Of a DNA stretch of 64,000 nucleotides, positions 34,409 through 43,516 are shown in pieces. A program made the translations under genes and the position numbers. The DNA is from CBDFKV01 sp965249035 (GTDB taxonomy: Bacteria > Pseudomonadota > Gammaproteobacteria > Arenicellales > Poriferihabitantaceae), in the NCBI GenBank assembly GCA_965249035.1, contig CBDFKV010000003.1:1-64000 (forward strand). The letters run 5' to 3'. The first letter of the stretch is position 1; each line of letters opens with the position of its first letter. The notes below the pieces were generated by a model that saw only the letters and a list, made by a program, of their open reading frames with translations, had not been told where the DNA came from and did no database searches.

Positions 34409-35284
34409 CTAGGCTGCTAAGGCCTCTTTCATGCGTTCCATTGCGCGCTTCTCAATCTGACGAATACGCTCAGCCGAAACTCCATATTCAGCAGCTAAAT
34501 TATGCAAGGTTGGCTTATCATCTTTATCACCCAACCAGCGCCGGGTGACGATATCCTTGCTGCGATCATCCAAGTCTTTCAACGCAGCGGCTAGCGCAAG
34601 GCTGCGCTGGTCTTCGTATTCAGCTTTAGCTACGATTTCAGCGGGGTCGGCACCAGCATCTGCCAAATACTGTACGGGCGACATCGCCGGGCCGTCATCA
34701 CTCTCGTCGTTCGGGATATCAAACGATACGTCCGAACCACTCAGGCGCGATTCCATCTCGCGAACCGTTTTGGTGTCAACGTCAAGATTCTTAGCCAAAT
34801 CTTTGACTTCAGTATCTTTCATCCAACCTAAATGAGTTTTGGACTTACGCAAATTAAAAAACAATTTGCGTTGCGCTTTGGTTGTCGCTACTTTGACGAT
34901 GCGCCAATTCTTAAGCACATAATCGTAAATCTCAGCGCGAATCCAGTGCACAGCGAATGAAACCAGGCGTATACCACGCTCCGGGTCATAGCGCTTTACC
35001 GCCTTCATCAAGCCAATATTACCTTCCTGAATCAAATCGATCAGTGGCAAGCCGTAGCCCAAAAAGCCGCGAGCAACTTTTACCACATCACGTAAGTGGC
35101 CCATGACCAGTTCCTTAGCGGCATCCAGATCACTTTCATTGTGAAATCGCCGAGCTAGGGAAAATTCATCTTCTGCCGTCAAAATCGGCATCTGATTGAC
35201 CACATTCATGTAAGCGGTCGCACTCTGTCCAGCGCCTATTTCCATGGCGACCGGTAAATTACGTGTCGGATTAAATTTAGTCAT
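34409..35284 (-). CDS. rpoH: RNA polymerase sigma-32 factor
   Basis: A 291-residue heat-shock sigma factor. Region 2 is seen in LVMGHLRDVVKVARGFLGYGLPLIDLIQEGNIGLMKAVKRYDPERGIRLVSFAVHWIRAEIYDYVLKNWRIVK, the RpoH box in TKAQRKLFFNLRKSK (a marker that separates it from other sigma factors), and region 4 in KPTLHNLAAEYGVSAERIRQIEKRAMERMKEAL. A GGAGGA ribosome site precedes the ATG. The gene is monocistronic. A perfect CIRCE operator lies 39-65 nt upstream of the start, so HrcA repression is likely. Confidence 0.97.
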   Translation of the reverse strand: MTKFNPTRNLPVAMEIGAGQSATAYMNVVNQMPILTAEDEFSLARRFHNESDLDAAKELVMGHLRDVVKVARGFLGYGLPLIDLIQEGNIGLMKAVKRYDPERGIRLVSFAVHWIRAEIYDYVLKNWRIVKVATTKAQRKLFFNLRKSKTHLGWMKDTEVKDLAKNLDVDTKTVREMESRLSGSDVSFDIPNDESDDGPAMSPVQYLADAGADPAEIVAKAEYEDQRSLALAAALKDLDDRSKDIVTRRWLGDKDDKPTLHNLAAEYGVSAERIRQIEKRAMERMKEALAA

Positions 35285-35322
35285 ATCTATAGTCCTCCGA
35301 TATTACATTTAGCCTGCTAATT

Positions 35323-35349
35323 TTAGCACTCTTGGCGTTTGAGTGCTAA
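35323..35349. promoter_or_regulatory. CIRCE element (HrcA operator) upstream of rpoH
   Basis: TTAGCACTC, nine bases, GAGTGCTAA: an exact match to the CIRCE consensus and spacing. It sits 39-65 nt before the rpoH start codon, just after a CATAAT that could be a -10 box on the minus strand. HrcA binds CIRCE and normally represses groESL and dnaK. The next gene on the other side ends at 35494 and is not divergent, so rpoH is the only candidate target here. Confidence 0.93.
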
Positions 35350-35493
35350 TTATGCCAAAAGTTCCTTGCCGAAGCTTGAACAAAACCATTAATTCTGAGT
35401 AATCTAGTGGGTTTTAGGGGTCGAGTCGACATCCAGAAAGCACTTCAAAGTGCTAACCCATTGATTTCAAAAAGATATGATCCACTAAGCGAT

Positions 35494-36192
35494 TTACACA
35501 GCCGAGATTGCGTATTGTACCGCAGCTTTTGCGTGGATTTCAGTGGTATCGTAAAGGGGTATTTTTGTGTGCTCTTGCTGAATCAACAGTGCAATTTCTG
35601 TACAGCCAAGCATCACTGCTTCAGCACCGCGCGCGTGTAAGCTGGACACCACTTCCAAGTACCGCTGCCGTGAGGAATCCTGAATAACCCCCAAGCACAG
35701 TTCTTGATAAATCACCTCGTGCACCGCTGCGCGCGCGACTTCATCCGGGACTAGCACTTCAATCCTAAAGTCTGATTGCAGCTTACCTTTATAGAAATCT
35801 TGCTCCATAGTAAATCGCGTGCCTAGCAAACCTACCTTCTGTATGCCATCGTGCTGCAACATTTCTGCGGTCGCATCGGCGATGTGCAGTAAAGGAATGG
35901 CCACCGCTTTTTCAACGTCAGGCGCCACTTTGTGCATAGTATTGGTCGCAATGATAAAGAAATCGGCGCCGGCTAATTCCAATTGGCGCGCTGCTGTGGC
36001 AAGAATCGCTGCGGTTCGCTCCCAATCTCCTTGGTGTTGCAATCGTTCAATTTCAGCAAAATCAACCGAAACCAACACAATTTTCGCTGAGTGTAAGCCG
36101 CCGAGCGCTGCTTTTACACCACGATTTAAAAGCTGGTAATAGGTCGTCGTCGACTCCCAACTCATGCCTCCGATAACGCCAATGGTCTTCAT
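35494..36192 (-). CDS. Aspartate/glutamate racemase family protein (YgeA-like)
   Basis: A 232-residue pyridoxal-independent racemase. Motifs: IGVIGGMSWESTTTYYQLLN, FIIATNTMHKVAPDVE and AVMLGCTEIALL. The usual two catalytic cysteines are here Thr (ATNT) and Cys (GCTE), the pair seen in YgeA-type enzymes that act on glutamate and homoserine-like substrates. Its start overlaps the end of the upstream epimerase gene by 4 nt, and the NtrX gene lies just before that, so it may be the last gene of a long operon. Confidence 0.88.
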   Translation of the reverse strand: MKTIGVIGGMSWESTTTYYQLLNRGVKAALGGLHSAKIVLVSVDFAEIERLQHQGDWERTAAILATAARQLELAGADFFIIATNTMHKVAPDVEKAVAIPLLHIADATAEMLQHDGIQKVGLLGTRFTMEQDFYKGKLQSDFRIEVLVPDEVARAAVHEVIYQELCLGVIQDSSRQRYLEVVSSLHARGAEAVMLGCTEIALLIQQEHTKIPLYDTTEIHAKAAVQYAISAV

Positions 36193-37040
36193 GTGCCGCT
36201 ATCCCTTTCTAAGCCACGCAAACCATCTGCCAGCGTGGGATATTGTAGTCGCACACCCAACAATTGTTTCATCTTGGTATTCCTAATTCGTCGTGATTCC
36301 GATAAATACGATAGCATGCTGGGACTCAATTGCTCGCGCGCTTCGGCCAAACTAATCAACGGCGGCTGCGGTAAGCCCGTAGCGTCAGCAACCGCTTTAA
36401 AATAGGCAGTCATTGTCGACGGCGCATCATCGCTAATATTAAATACTTGGCCTGCCACAACGCCCTTCGTCGCGGCCACACACATTTGTGCCAAGTCATC
36501 CGCATGAATACGGTTGCTCCACGGTGCTTCCCGCTCATAAATCAGCGGTAACCGCTTTCGCAGCCGTGCTAACGGCAAGCGATCTTGCGCATAAATGCCC
36601 GGCACGCGCAGTATTACCGTCTCAGTGCCATGTGCTCCGGCCCATTCCGTCAATGCCTGCTCAGCATCAACCCGCCGAAAAGCACGGTCAATCTGAGGGT
36701 TGATTGGCCGGGTCTCATCCACCCATGCATCACCACAATCGCCATAAACGCCAGTGGTGCTAATCAACACCACCCGCTTGACGGGGGTTATCAAAAGACT
36801 TAAAAACTGCCGAAGGCGGGTATCTTGTTGGCCACTGCGGGGTGGTGGTACAAAATAGAACAGCTCCTTTCCAAGCGGCGGCAACACACTATCCGTATCC
36901 AAATCACATACGCTCGTTTGCAAGCCTGCTTGTTCACAAAGCGCCTTTGAATGTAGGCTGTGAACCAACGCCTGCGGCCGGTCCAATAGTGCTGCAACCC
37001 GGCGACCGATATCACCACAGCCGATAATGCTAATCGACAA
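36189..37040 (-). CDS. NAD(P)-dependent epimerase-like protein (YeeZ family)
   Basis: A 283-residue short-chain dehydrogenase-fold protein. It has a nucleotide-binding start, ISIIGCGDIGRRVAALL, and VVLISTTGVYGDCGDAWVDETRPINPQ with the TGVYG segment common in sugar epimerases of this type, then ILRVPGIYAQDRLPLARL and NRIHADDLAQMCVAA. The usual YxxxK catalytic pair is not clear, as in YeeZ members. The reaction is unknown. The gap to the NtrX gene is 1 nt, so they are cotranscribed. Confidence 0.8.
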   Translation of the reverse strand: MSISIIGCGDIGRRVAALLDRPQALVHSLHSKALCEQAGLQTSVCDLDTDSVLPPLGKELFYFVPPPRSGQQDTRLRQFLSLLITPVKRVVLISTTGVYGDCGDAWVDETRPINPQIDRAFRRVDAEQALTEWAGAHGTETVILRVPGIYAQDRLPLARLRKRLPLIYEREAPWSNRIHADDLAQMCVAATKGVVAGQVFNISDDAPSTMTAYFKAVADATGLPQPPLISLAEAREQLSPSMLSYLSESRRIRNTKMKQLLGVRLQYPTLADGLRGLERDSGT

Positions 37041-37041
37041 C

Positions 37042-38412
37042 TTATAACTTCCAATCTTTAGGATTGATATCGAGCGCCTTTAGCTTTCGATACAAGTGAG
37101 TACGCTCCAAGCCCGACACTTGTGCGAGTGCGCTGACATTGCCACCCAAGGCTTGTAAATGATATTCAAAATAGGTTTTTTCGAAATGATCACGCGCTGT
37201 TCTGAGGTCAGTATTAAACTGTCCAGATATCGCTTGGGGCTCAGCCGAGGCAGGGCTGACCTGCCGATCGGCCAACATGGTTTCGATTTCTTCGGCACTG
37301 ACTTCTTCCTTGCCACCGATGATTAACAGGCGCTGCACCAAATTACGCAATTCACGGACGCTACCGGGCCAACTGTGCTGGCGCAAGCGATTGACCGCAG
37401 CGCTGCCCAGCCTCCGATAGGGCAGGCTTTCGCTTTGAACATACCAATCAACGTAATATTCAACCAGCGACGGGATATCATCTAAATGATCGCGCAACGG
37501 CGCCACCATCAGCGGCATCACGTTTAAGCGATAATACAAATCTTCTCTGAATTTTCCTTCAGCAACCAGCCGCTCAATATCCTGGTTGCTACTGCTAATA
37601 ATACGAATATTAACCGACCGTGGTTCAGTCCCGCCGACACGCAGAAAACGCCCTGCCTGTAGCGCGCTCAGTAGTCGGGTCTGCATTTCTGCATCCAAAT
37701 CCCCGATTTCGTCCAACAACAGCGTACCGCCTTCGGCTTGCTCGAAACAGCCTGCTTGTATCTGGCCCTCTTCCTCGCTGCCAAATAATCGCCGCGCAAT
37801 GTTCTCTGGCGGAATTGCTGCTAGGCTTATTTCTACAAAAGGCCCGTCTTTGCGAGTACTCGCTTGGTGAATTGCCCGTGCCGCCACACCTTTGCCACTG
37901 CCCGGCGGGCCATACACCATGACCCAGCTTTGAGTGGCACCGATTCGCTCGACTTGGCCGCGCAGCTGGCGCATGCGGTCACTATGACCAATCAAGCTAC
38001 TGACGGGTTCAAGCTGGTGCCGCAGGCTGGCGATCTCCTGTTCTTGTGCGCTACTTTTCAGCGCTCGGTTAATCGTGACCAGCAACTTGGCTGTCGACAA
38101 CGGCTTTTCCAGAAAATCGTAGGCTCCGATCTGGATCGCCTCAACCGCGGTCTCAACCGTACCGTGACCAGAAATCATGATTACCGGCACTAATTTTCCC
38201 GCTTCCGACCATTCTTTTAGCAGGCTAATCCCATCCACATCGGGCATCCAAATATCCAGCAAGACTAAGTCATAACGCTTTGAGCTGTAGGCTTCACGGG
38301 CGTTGGCGGCGTCAGCACAAGTCCTTACCGAGTGTCCTTCGTCCTCCAGAACGTCTTGCAACACATCACGAATACCCGGCTCATCATCAACCACTAAAAT
38401 CTGTGCTTTCAT
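37042..38412 (-). CDS. ntrX: NtrX-like response regulator with AAA+ domain lacking GAFTGA
   Basis: A 456-residue regulator. The receiver (about 1-120) has VDDEPGIRDVL, DLVLLDIWMPDVDG and YDFLEKPL. The AAA+ domain (about 140-375) has Walker A GPPGSGKG, Walker B GGTLLLDEIGDLDAEMQTRLL and an arginine-finger region FREDLYYRLNVMPL. The loop after LFG, where sigma-54 activators carry GAFTGA, reads SEEEGQIQAG here, so contact with sigma-54 is unlikely. The C-terminal HTH is FIS-type (GNVSALAQVSGLERTHLYRKLKAL). It follows the NtrY kinase gene by 15 nt. Confidence 0.9.
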   Translation of the reverse strand: MKAQILVVDDEPGIRDVLQDVLEDEGHSVRTCADAANAREAYSSKRYDLVLLDIWMPDVDGISLLKEWSEAGKLVPVIMISGHGTVETAVEAIQIGAYDFLEKPLSTAKLLVTINRALKSSAQEQEIASLRHQLEPVSSLIGHSDRMRQLRGQVERIGATQSWVMVYGPPGSGKGVAARAIHQASTRKDGPFVEISLAAIPPENIARRLFGSEEEGQIQAGCFEQAEGGTLLLDEIGDLDAEMQTRLLSALQAGRFLRVGGTEPRSVNIRIISSSNQDIERLVAEGKFREDLYYRLNVMPLMVAPLRDHLDDIPSLVEYYVDWYVQSESLPYRRLGSAAVNRLRQHSWPGSVRELRNLVQRLLIIGGKEEVSAEEIETMLADRQVSPASAEPQAISGQFNTDLRTARDHFEKTYFEYHLQALGGNVSALAQVSGLERTHLYRKLKALDINPKDWKL

Positions 38413-38427
38413 TGTTTACCTATTTTA

Positions 38428-40641
38428 TTAAGCCGCATTGTGCTGAGCTATTGGCAGCCAAACCCTCACCCGGCCACCGGTCTGTTCATGCTCATCTGCC
38501 TGGCGGTTACGCACCCGTACGTGTCCACCGTGACTATCAATGATGCGTTTGACGATCGCCATACCCAAGCCAGTGCCCTTCGCCTTGCTGGTCACGTACG
38601 GCTCAAACACCTGGTCGATCAACTCCTCAGGAAACCCCGCACCATTGTCATCAACCGTGATTTCTACACCATCAACACCATCGTCTGTTTTGACTTGCGT
38701 TCGTATGTTGATTGCGCCTTGTTGCAGCGCTTCCACCGCATCGTTTGCATTGGCCAGCAAATTATTCAACACTTGCAGGATTGCCCCTTTATCGGCCTGC
38801 ATTACTGGCGCCTGACCATCCAAATCCAAGCTGATAGTGCTTTTATCACCGGGCCGTCGGTGTAAATCAACCACATCTTCGATCAGCTGATTGAGCTGCA
38901 CCTTGCCCAAAGTCAAGCGCTCACTGCGCGCATAACTGGAAAAGGCGTCGACCATCCGTTTCATCGTATCAACCTGCTCGGAAATGGTCCGGGTGGAGCG
39001 ATCCAGGGCGTCGCGCTCATGTTCTGGTATTTGATCCATGAATTTACGCCGAATACGCTCCGCTGACAGCTGAATGGGCGTCAAAGGATTTTTGATTTCA
39101 TGCGCCAAGCGCCTCGCGACTTCACCCCAGGCGGCTTCGCGCTGGGCATGAATCAAGCGCGTAACATCATCAAACACGACTACACAGCCTTGCCCTTCAC
39201 GGGCTCCTGAGGCCGTTTCGCTGATGATTTTAGTAACTCTCACCGACAGCGTTTGCTGGCCACTGTCGCTTTTTAAGTGGACTTCGGCTTGATGATGGCT
39301 GGCACTTTTTTGGCGGCTTTGCTGAATCAGCTCAATTAGTGGAGCGATCCGCGAATCAGCCGCTGAAATATCCGCCACATTGCGCTCAACATACTGACCC
39401 AAGCTGGTCGCCAGTATGGCAGAAGCACTTTCGTTAGCGGTCAATAGTTCACCGGCTTGGTTCAGCGAAACGACCCCTGACGACAAATGGGTCAATACCG
39501 TCTCAAGGTAGGCACTTTGCTTTTCGGCCAATAGCTGATTCTGTTCGGCTGCGCGCTGTGCTTGCTGAATCTGGGTAGTCATTGAGTTAAACGAGGTCAC
39601 CAGCATGCCAAATTCGTCGTCACTCTTCACCGGCAGCTTGACCAAATAATTACCACTGGCAACCGCTTCTGTACCCTCCGCCAAATCACTGATGGGCGCG
39701 ACCAAGCGCCGGGCTGCGTACAGCGCTAACCACAGCGAGATCAGCGTGGTCATCAAGGTAATCAACGACAATGAAATGATAAAACTGATTTTGAGTGGTT
39801 GACGCAGGTAATCCAAGCGATCGTACTCGGTACGCGCGTTTTGTAGTGATTCGGCCAAGCTCGAGTATCGTAGTGGCAGTAGTTCAATCACTTGTAATAT
39901 CCGAGGCCTCGCCGCCAAGTCGTCACCATACAGCGGCATCAAAACGCGGTATTGCAATGAATTATCGCCAAACGGCTCCAGTTTTGCGACCAAATCACCA
40001 GCGCTTGCTTCACGCAAGTCGGTATCATCAGGCGTATCAGGAAATAATACGGTGGGGCTGGCGTTACTAGATGCAATGATTTGCCCAGTTTCGCTAAACA
40101 GGGCAATTTCAGTAAAGTCTCTAAGCGCACGTACCTCTTCAAGGGTCTGGTACAGCGCCCGCTCTGTTTCTGCACGGTTGATACGAACGGCATCTGCTTT
40201 TACCTTATCAATTACATCCAGCTTGCTGGCTTCCAAAAAGCTATTGCCCAACCGGCTGGCGTCTGCCAACGCTTGCTCAATCTTCACATCAAACCAGCTA
40301 TCCACTCCTTGCGACAAAAATTGCACTGCAAAGTAGTAAATAATACCAATCGGTAATAGCGTCAGCACAGTGAACAGCAACACAAACCGTACCATCAAGC
40401 GCGAACCCATCACCCGCCGGTGGTATTGGCGAATCAGGCGCAGAAGGTTAGCCAGAAAAAACAGCGATAGGGTGACAATGCCAACGATATTGACGATCAG
40501 CAGCGCGCTATACCATTCGCCGTAAGCCTGTTCGTTTTGGGCTGCCCAAATCAAGGCGATCGAGATCAATAAAAACAACGCCGATGCACTCAACATCGGA
40601 ATTGGGCCGATCAGTGCACGAATTACTTCCCGACGTACCAT
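38428..40641 (-). CDS. ntrY: NtrY-like membrane sensor histidine kinase
   Basis: A 737-residue kinase. Three N-terminal helices lie within about residues 1-110. A periplasmic part of about 170 residues is followed by another helix (SLSLITLMTTLISLWLALYAARRLVAPISDLAEGTEAVASGNY), a HAMP linker, a PAS domain with LETVLTHLSSGVVSLN, a HisKA box ARRLAHEIKNPLTPIQLSAERIRRKF and an ATPase domain with NLLANANDAVEAL, VDDNGAGFP and GTGLGMAIVKRIIDSHGG. It overlaps the DUF4390 gene by 19 nt. Together with NtrX it forms the two-component pair of this gammaproteobacterial operon. Confidence 0.92.
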   Translation of the reverse strand: MVRREVIRALIGPIPMLSASALFLLISIALIWAAQNEQAYGEWYSALLIVNIVGIVTLSLFFLANLLRLIRQYHRRVMGSRLMVRFVLLFTVLTLLPIGIIYYFAVQFLSQGVDSWFDVKIEQALADASRLGNSFLEASKLDVIDKVKADAVRINRAETERALYQTLEEVRALRDFTEIALFSETGQIIASSNASPTVLFPDTPDDTDLREASAGDLVAKLEPFGDNSLQYRVLMPLYGDDLAARPRILQVIELLPLRYSSLAESLQNARTEYDRLDYLRQPLKISFIISLSLITLMTTLISLWLALYAARRLVAPISDLAEGTEAVASGNYLVKLPVKSDDEFGMLVTSFNSMTTQIQQAQRAAEQNQLLAEKQSAYLETVLTHLSSGVVSLNQAGELLTANESASAILATSLGQYVERNVADISAADSRIAPLIELIQQSRQKSASHHQAEVHLKSDSGQQTLSVRVTKIISETASGAREGQGCVVVFDDVTRLIHAQREAAWGEVARRLAHEIKNPLTPIQLSAERIRRKFMDQIPEHERDALDRSTRTISEQVDTMKRMVDAFSSYARSERLTLGKVQLNQLIEDVVDLHRRPGDKSTISLDLDGQAPVMQADKGAILQVLNNLLANANDAVEALQQGAINIRTQVKTDDGVDGVEITVDDNGAGFPEELIDQVFEPYVTSKAKGTGLGMAIVKRIIDSHGGHVRVRNRQADEHEQTGGRVRVWLPIAQHNAA

Positions 40642-41246
40642 GAATTCTGGTCACTCTTAAGCCGCCATTCTGGCTTCACCAAAGCAATCACTCGTAAGGG
40701 CGTCGGTAACGAGGCGTGATCAAGTCGAACCTGTAAATCAACCCGATAGCCTCGACGGCTATCAGGCAAGGTTTCAGCAACCAATTCGGTTTGAAACCGA
40801 AAGTCTTCAATTTCGTTTAATAGAGTCTCCAAGCTGGCAAATGAGCTTTGTTCACTGGTTTGCAGGTTGAGCAATTGGTAGCGGCCACTGAGTGAGTGAT
40901 AACCCAACTGATGGCCGCGCTGCCAAGCCGCCAACTTTTTATCAAGCATTAGTCGGCGCACGCGATACAGGTTGACGCGGCTTAGAATCTTGATCTTGAT
41001 ACCGTGATGGAGCGCATCGGCGACCACATCGTTGAGAGACAATTCGTAACGTGCAGCCACATTTAGTGCATTCGCATTAAAGTCGACCGTGCCATTCAGA
41101 ATTTCGAAACTCGCCGCATTTGCGCTGAAACTGAGACACATCAGCACCCCGAACCACACGCCTCGCGCGCACCTAAAGAGTCGGCCTAGGCGGAAAAGAC
41201 TGGCCGCTGAAAGGGACACTGGGCGATGCGGTCTCGAGAAATCCAT
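40623..41246 (-). CDS. DUF4390 family exported protein
   Basis: About 207 residues from the ATG at 41246, used because a longer frame to 41330 overlaps rsmB and shows no family match. A hydrophobic segment near residue 30 (ARGVWFGVLMCLSFSANAASF) is a signal peptide. The mature part matches DUF4390: FEILNGTVDFNANALNVAARYELSLNDVVADALHHGIKIKILSRVNLYRVRR and ETLLNEIEDFRFQTELVAETLPDSRRGYRVDLQVRLDHASLPTPLRVIALVKPEWRL. The family is found between rsmB and ntrY in many gammaproteobacteria; the role is unknown. Confidence 0.85.
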   Translation of the reverse strand: MDFSRPHRPVSLSAASLFRLGRLFRCARGVWFGVLMCLSFSANAASFEILNGTVDFNANALNVAARYELSLNDVVADALHHGIKIKILSRVNLYRVRRLMLDKKLAAWQRGHQLGYHSLSGRYQLLNLQTSEQSSFASLETLLNEIEDFRFQTELVAETLPDSRRGYRVDLQVRLDHASLPTPLRVIALVKPEWRLKSDQNSWYVGK

Positions 41247-41271
41247 GACGATACGATTATTGTGATCGGGC

Positions 41272-42567
41272 TTATTCAGTATTGTGCTGTTCCAAAAGAG
41301 CATAAAAGAAACCGTCACCTGAGTGTACACCAGTCAGCCGCTGGCGTCCGAATCCTGTATCAACACCCAAATCCTGGCTGAGTGGAATCAACCGGGCCGT
41401 AGGCTCCTTGGCTAAAAAACCCTGCACCAATTCTGCATTTTCTTCCGGCAAAACCGAGCAAGTCGTGTACAACAAGCGGCCACCAGCCTTGAGCATCACC
41501 CACGCCGCACTCAAGAGATCAAATTGCTGCGTGGCAAATTGGGCAATATCGCTAGTGAGCCGGCGGTGCAAAATATCCGGATGACGGCGAATGACGCCTG
41601 TCCCGGAGCAAGGAACATCCAACAGAATGCAATCAAACGGGGTTCCATCCCACCAGCTATCCCGCTCGGTCAAATCGCCAGCAACCACCGTTGCTTTCAA
41701 GCCAAGGCGAGCAAGGTTCTCATGCAATCGAGGCAAGCGTTCCGCCTTATCCAGCGCAACCACTTCTGCATCCGGTGCCAGCTCCAGCAAATGCCCAGTT
41801 TTGCCACCTGGCGCGGCGCAGCCGTCCAGCACGCGCAAGCTGCCTGAGGCTCCGCTTGCAAACGCTGCCAACTGAGCTGATTCATCCTGCACAGACACCA
41901 GCCCATCAACAAAGCCGGGAATATGCACAACGGACACCGGGTTGAGCAGTTCAACCCCAACCTGGCTTTGCGGGGTTGCTAGCGCCTCAATTCCAGCCGC
42001 AGCGAGTTGCTGCAGATAATCATCTCTGGCTATTTTCAGGCAATTAACGCGTAATGCCAAAGGCGGCCTTTGCATTGATGCTTCAATTAACACGGGCGCA
42101 TCGGTGCCCCATGCGCTGTTAAAACGTTGCCGCAGCCACTCGGGCAGTGCGGTTTCAGGCGTAGGACGATCATGGTTGCCACGAATGTAAGCACGTAAAA
42201 TACCGTTGACTAAACCTCGCGCCCATTGCCGGTTGAGCGTAGTGACCGCTGCAACCGTTTGGTTTACCACGGCATATTCGGGTTCTCGCATAAAGTCCAG
42301 CTGATACATCGCGCTGATCAATAGTGCCTGTAGGCACCGATCCTTTTTCTTCAGCGGCTTATGCAGCAAGCGCATCAATCGCTCGTCATAGGCATTCGCC
42401 CAGCGTACCGACCCAAAGCAAATTTCTTTGAATAAGCCCTGATCTTTAGGTTGAATATCGGTTATTTGCTGCTCAATAGCCAGATCCACGGAGTCACCTT
42501 GGTCGCATACGCGCTCAACCACCAACGCAGCATTAAACCGCGGGTCAGATGAAGTGGTCGCCGACAT
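41272..42567 (-). CDS. rsmB: 16S rRNA (cytosine-967-C5)-methyltransferase
   Basis: About 431 residues. The N-terminal NusB-like RNA-binding part begins DPRFNAALVVERVCDQGDS. The methyltransferase part has LRVLDGCAAPGGKTGHLLEL (SAM binding), DCILLDVPCSGTGVIRRHPDI (catalytic cysteine in PCSGTG) and LLYTTCSVLPEENAELV (second cysteine). The ATG at 42567 is preferred; a GTG at 42594 is also in frame. It overlaps fmt by 23 nt, the usual order fmt-rsmB. Confidence 0.95.
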   Translation of the reverse strand: MSATTSSDPRFNAALVVERVCDQGDSVDLAIEQQITDIQPKDQGLFKEICFGSVRWANAYDERLMRLLHKPLKKKDRCLQALLISAMYQLDFMREPEYAVVNQTVAAVTTLNRQWARGLVNGILRAYIRGNHDRPTPETALPEWLRQRFNSAWGTDAPVLIEASMQRPPLALRVNCLKIARDDYLQQLAAAGIEALATPQSQVGVELLNPVSVVHIPGFVDGLVSVQDESAQLAAFASGASGSLRVLDGCAAPGGKTGHLLELAPDAEVVALDKAERLPRLHENLARLGLKATVVAGDLTERDSWWDGTPFDCILLDVPCSGTGVIRRHPDILHRRLTSDIAQFATQQFDLLSAAWVMLKAGGRLLYTTCSVLPEENAELVQGFLAKEPTARLIPLSQDLGVDTGFGRQRLTGVHSGDGFFYALLEQHNTE

Positions 42568-43492
42568 TGATTGAAAATCCGTTAATGAAATCACGCACTG
42601 CTAGTGGCCGCCCACCCGGTTTTTGTAAGCGTCGCAACAACAGAACACCCTCACCCGTTTGTACGCCAATACCTTCCTGATCACTACTGACCACTTCGCC
42701 AATTGCGCCAACCGGCGGGCTGTTAGCCACGGCAGCGTCAAACACTCGCAGAGTTTGTTGGTGCAACTCGGTAGTGGCAACCGGCCAGGGGTTAAACGCA
42801 CGGATATGGTTGTGCATATCCCGCGCCGATTGCGACCAATCAAGCTTAGCCTCCGCTTTATCCAGCTTATTGGCGTAGCACGCCTGTGTGTTATCTTGCG
42901 AAACCGGCTTCAGACTACCCGCTAATACCGCCGGTAAGTGCTCTGCTAAACAAGTTCCACCCATTAGCGACAGACGATCATGCAAACTACCACCGGTATC
43001 TTCATCACTAATGGTCGTTGCGACGCTCGCCAACATATCGCCCGTATCCAAGCCAACGTCCATTTGCATCAGTGTAATTCCGGTCTCGGTATCACCCGCC
43101 TGAATCGCTCTTTGAATGGGCGCCGCACCACGCCAGCGTGGCAGTAAAGAGGCATGGATATTGACGCAGCCGAGCCGCGGCGCATGCAATATTACTTTGG
43201 ACAAAATCAAGCCATAGGCCGTCACCACCATCAAGTCAGCATTTAAGGCAAGAAACTCGTCCTGGGCGGTGGATTGCCTAAGACTCTGAGGCTGAATAAC
43301 TGGTAAGCCCGCTGCCAACGCACACGTCTTTACCGGGCTTGCTTGCAGTTGCTTGCCACGACCGGCGGGGCGATCAGGCTGGGTGTAGACCGCTATCACC
43401 TCAACGTCGGCGTCGATCAAAGCTTGCAAGCTCGGCACTGAAAATTCGGGTGTACCTGCGAACACCACTCGGGGTTTAGATGGCTTGTTCAT
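42545..43492 (-). CDS. fmt: Methionyl-tRNA formyltransferase
   Basis: A 315-residue enzyme that formylates initiator Met-tRNA from 10-formyltetrahydrofolate. Motifs: VVFAGTPEFSVPSLQALI, NIHASLLPRWRGAAPIQRAI (catalytic Asn-His region) and GDTETGITLMQMDVGLDTGDML. The C-terminal tRNA-binding domain ends in GGRPLAVRDFINGF. It lies 24 nt after def, the standard pair. Confidence 0.97.
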   Translation of the reverse strand: MNKPSKPRVVFAGTPEFSVPSLQALIDADVEVIAVYTQPDRPAGRGKQLQASPVKTCALAAGLPVIQPQSLRQSTAQDEFLALNADLMVVTAYGLILSKVILHAPRLGCVNIHASLLPRWRGAAPIQRAIQAGDTETGITLMQMDVGLDTGDMLASVATTISDEDTGGSLHDRLSLMGGTCLAEHLPAVLAGSLKPVSQDNTQACYANKLDKAEAKLDWSQSARDMHNHIRAFNPWPVATTELHQQTLRVFDAAVANSPPVGAIGEVVSSDQEGIGVQTGEGVLLLRRLQKPGGRPLAVRDFINGFSINVGDHFI

Positions 43493-43516
43493 TGGAGAGC
43501 GTTCAAATTGAGCCGT

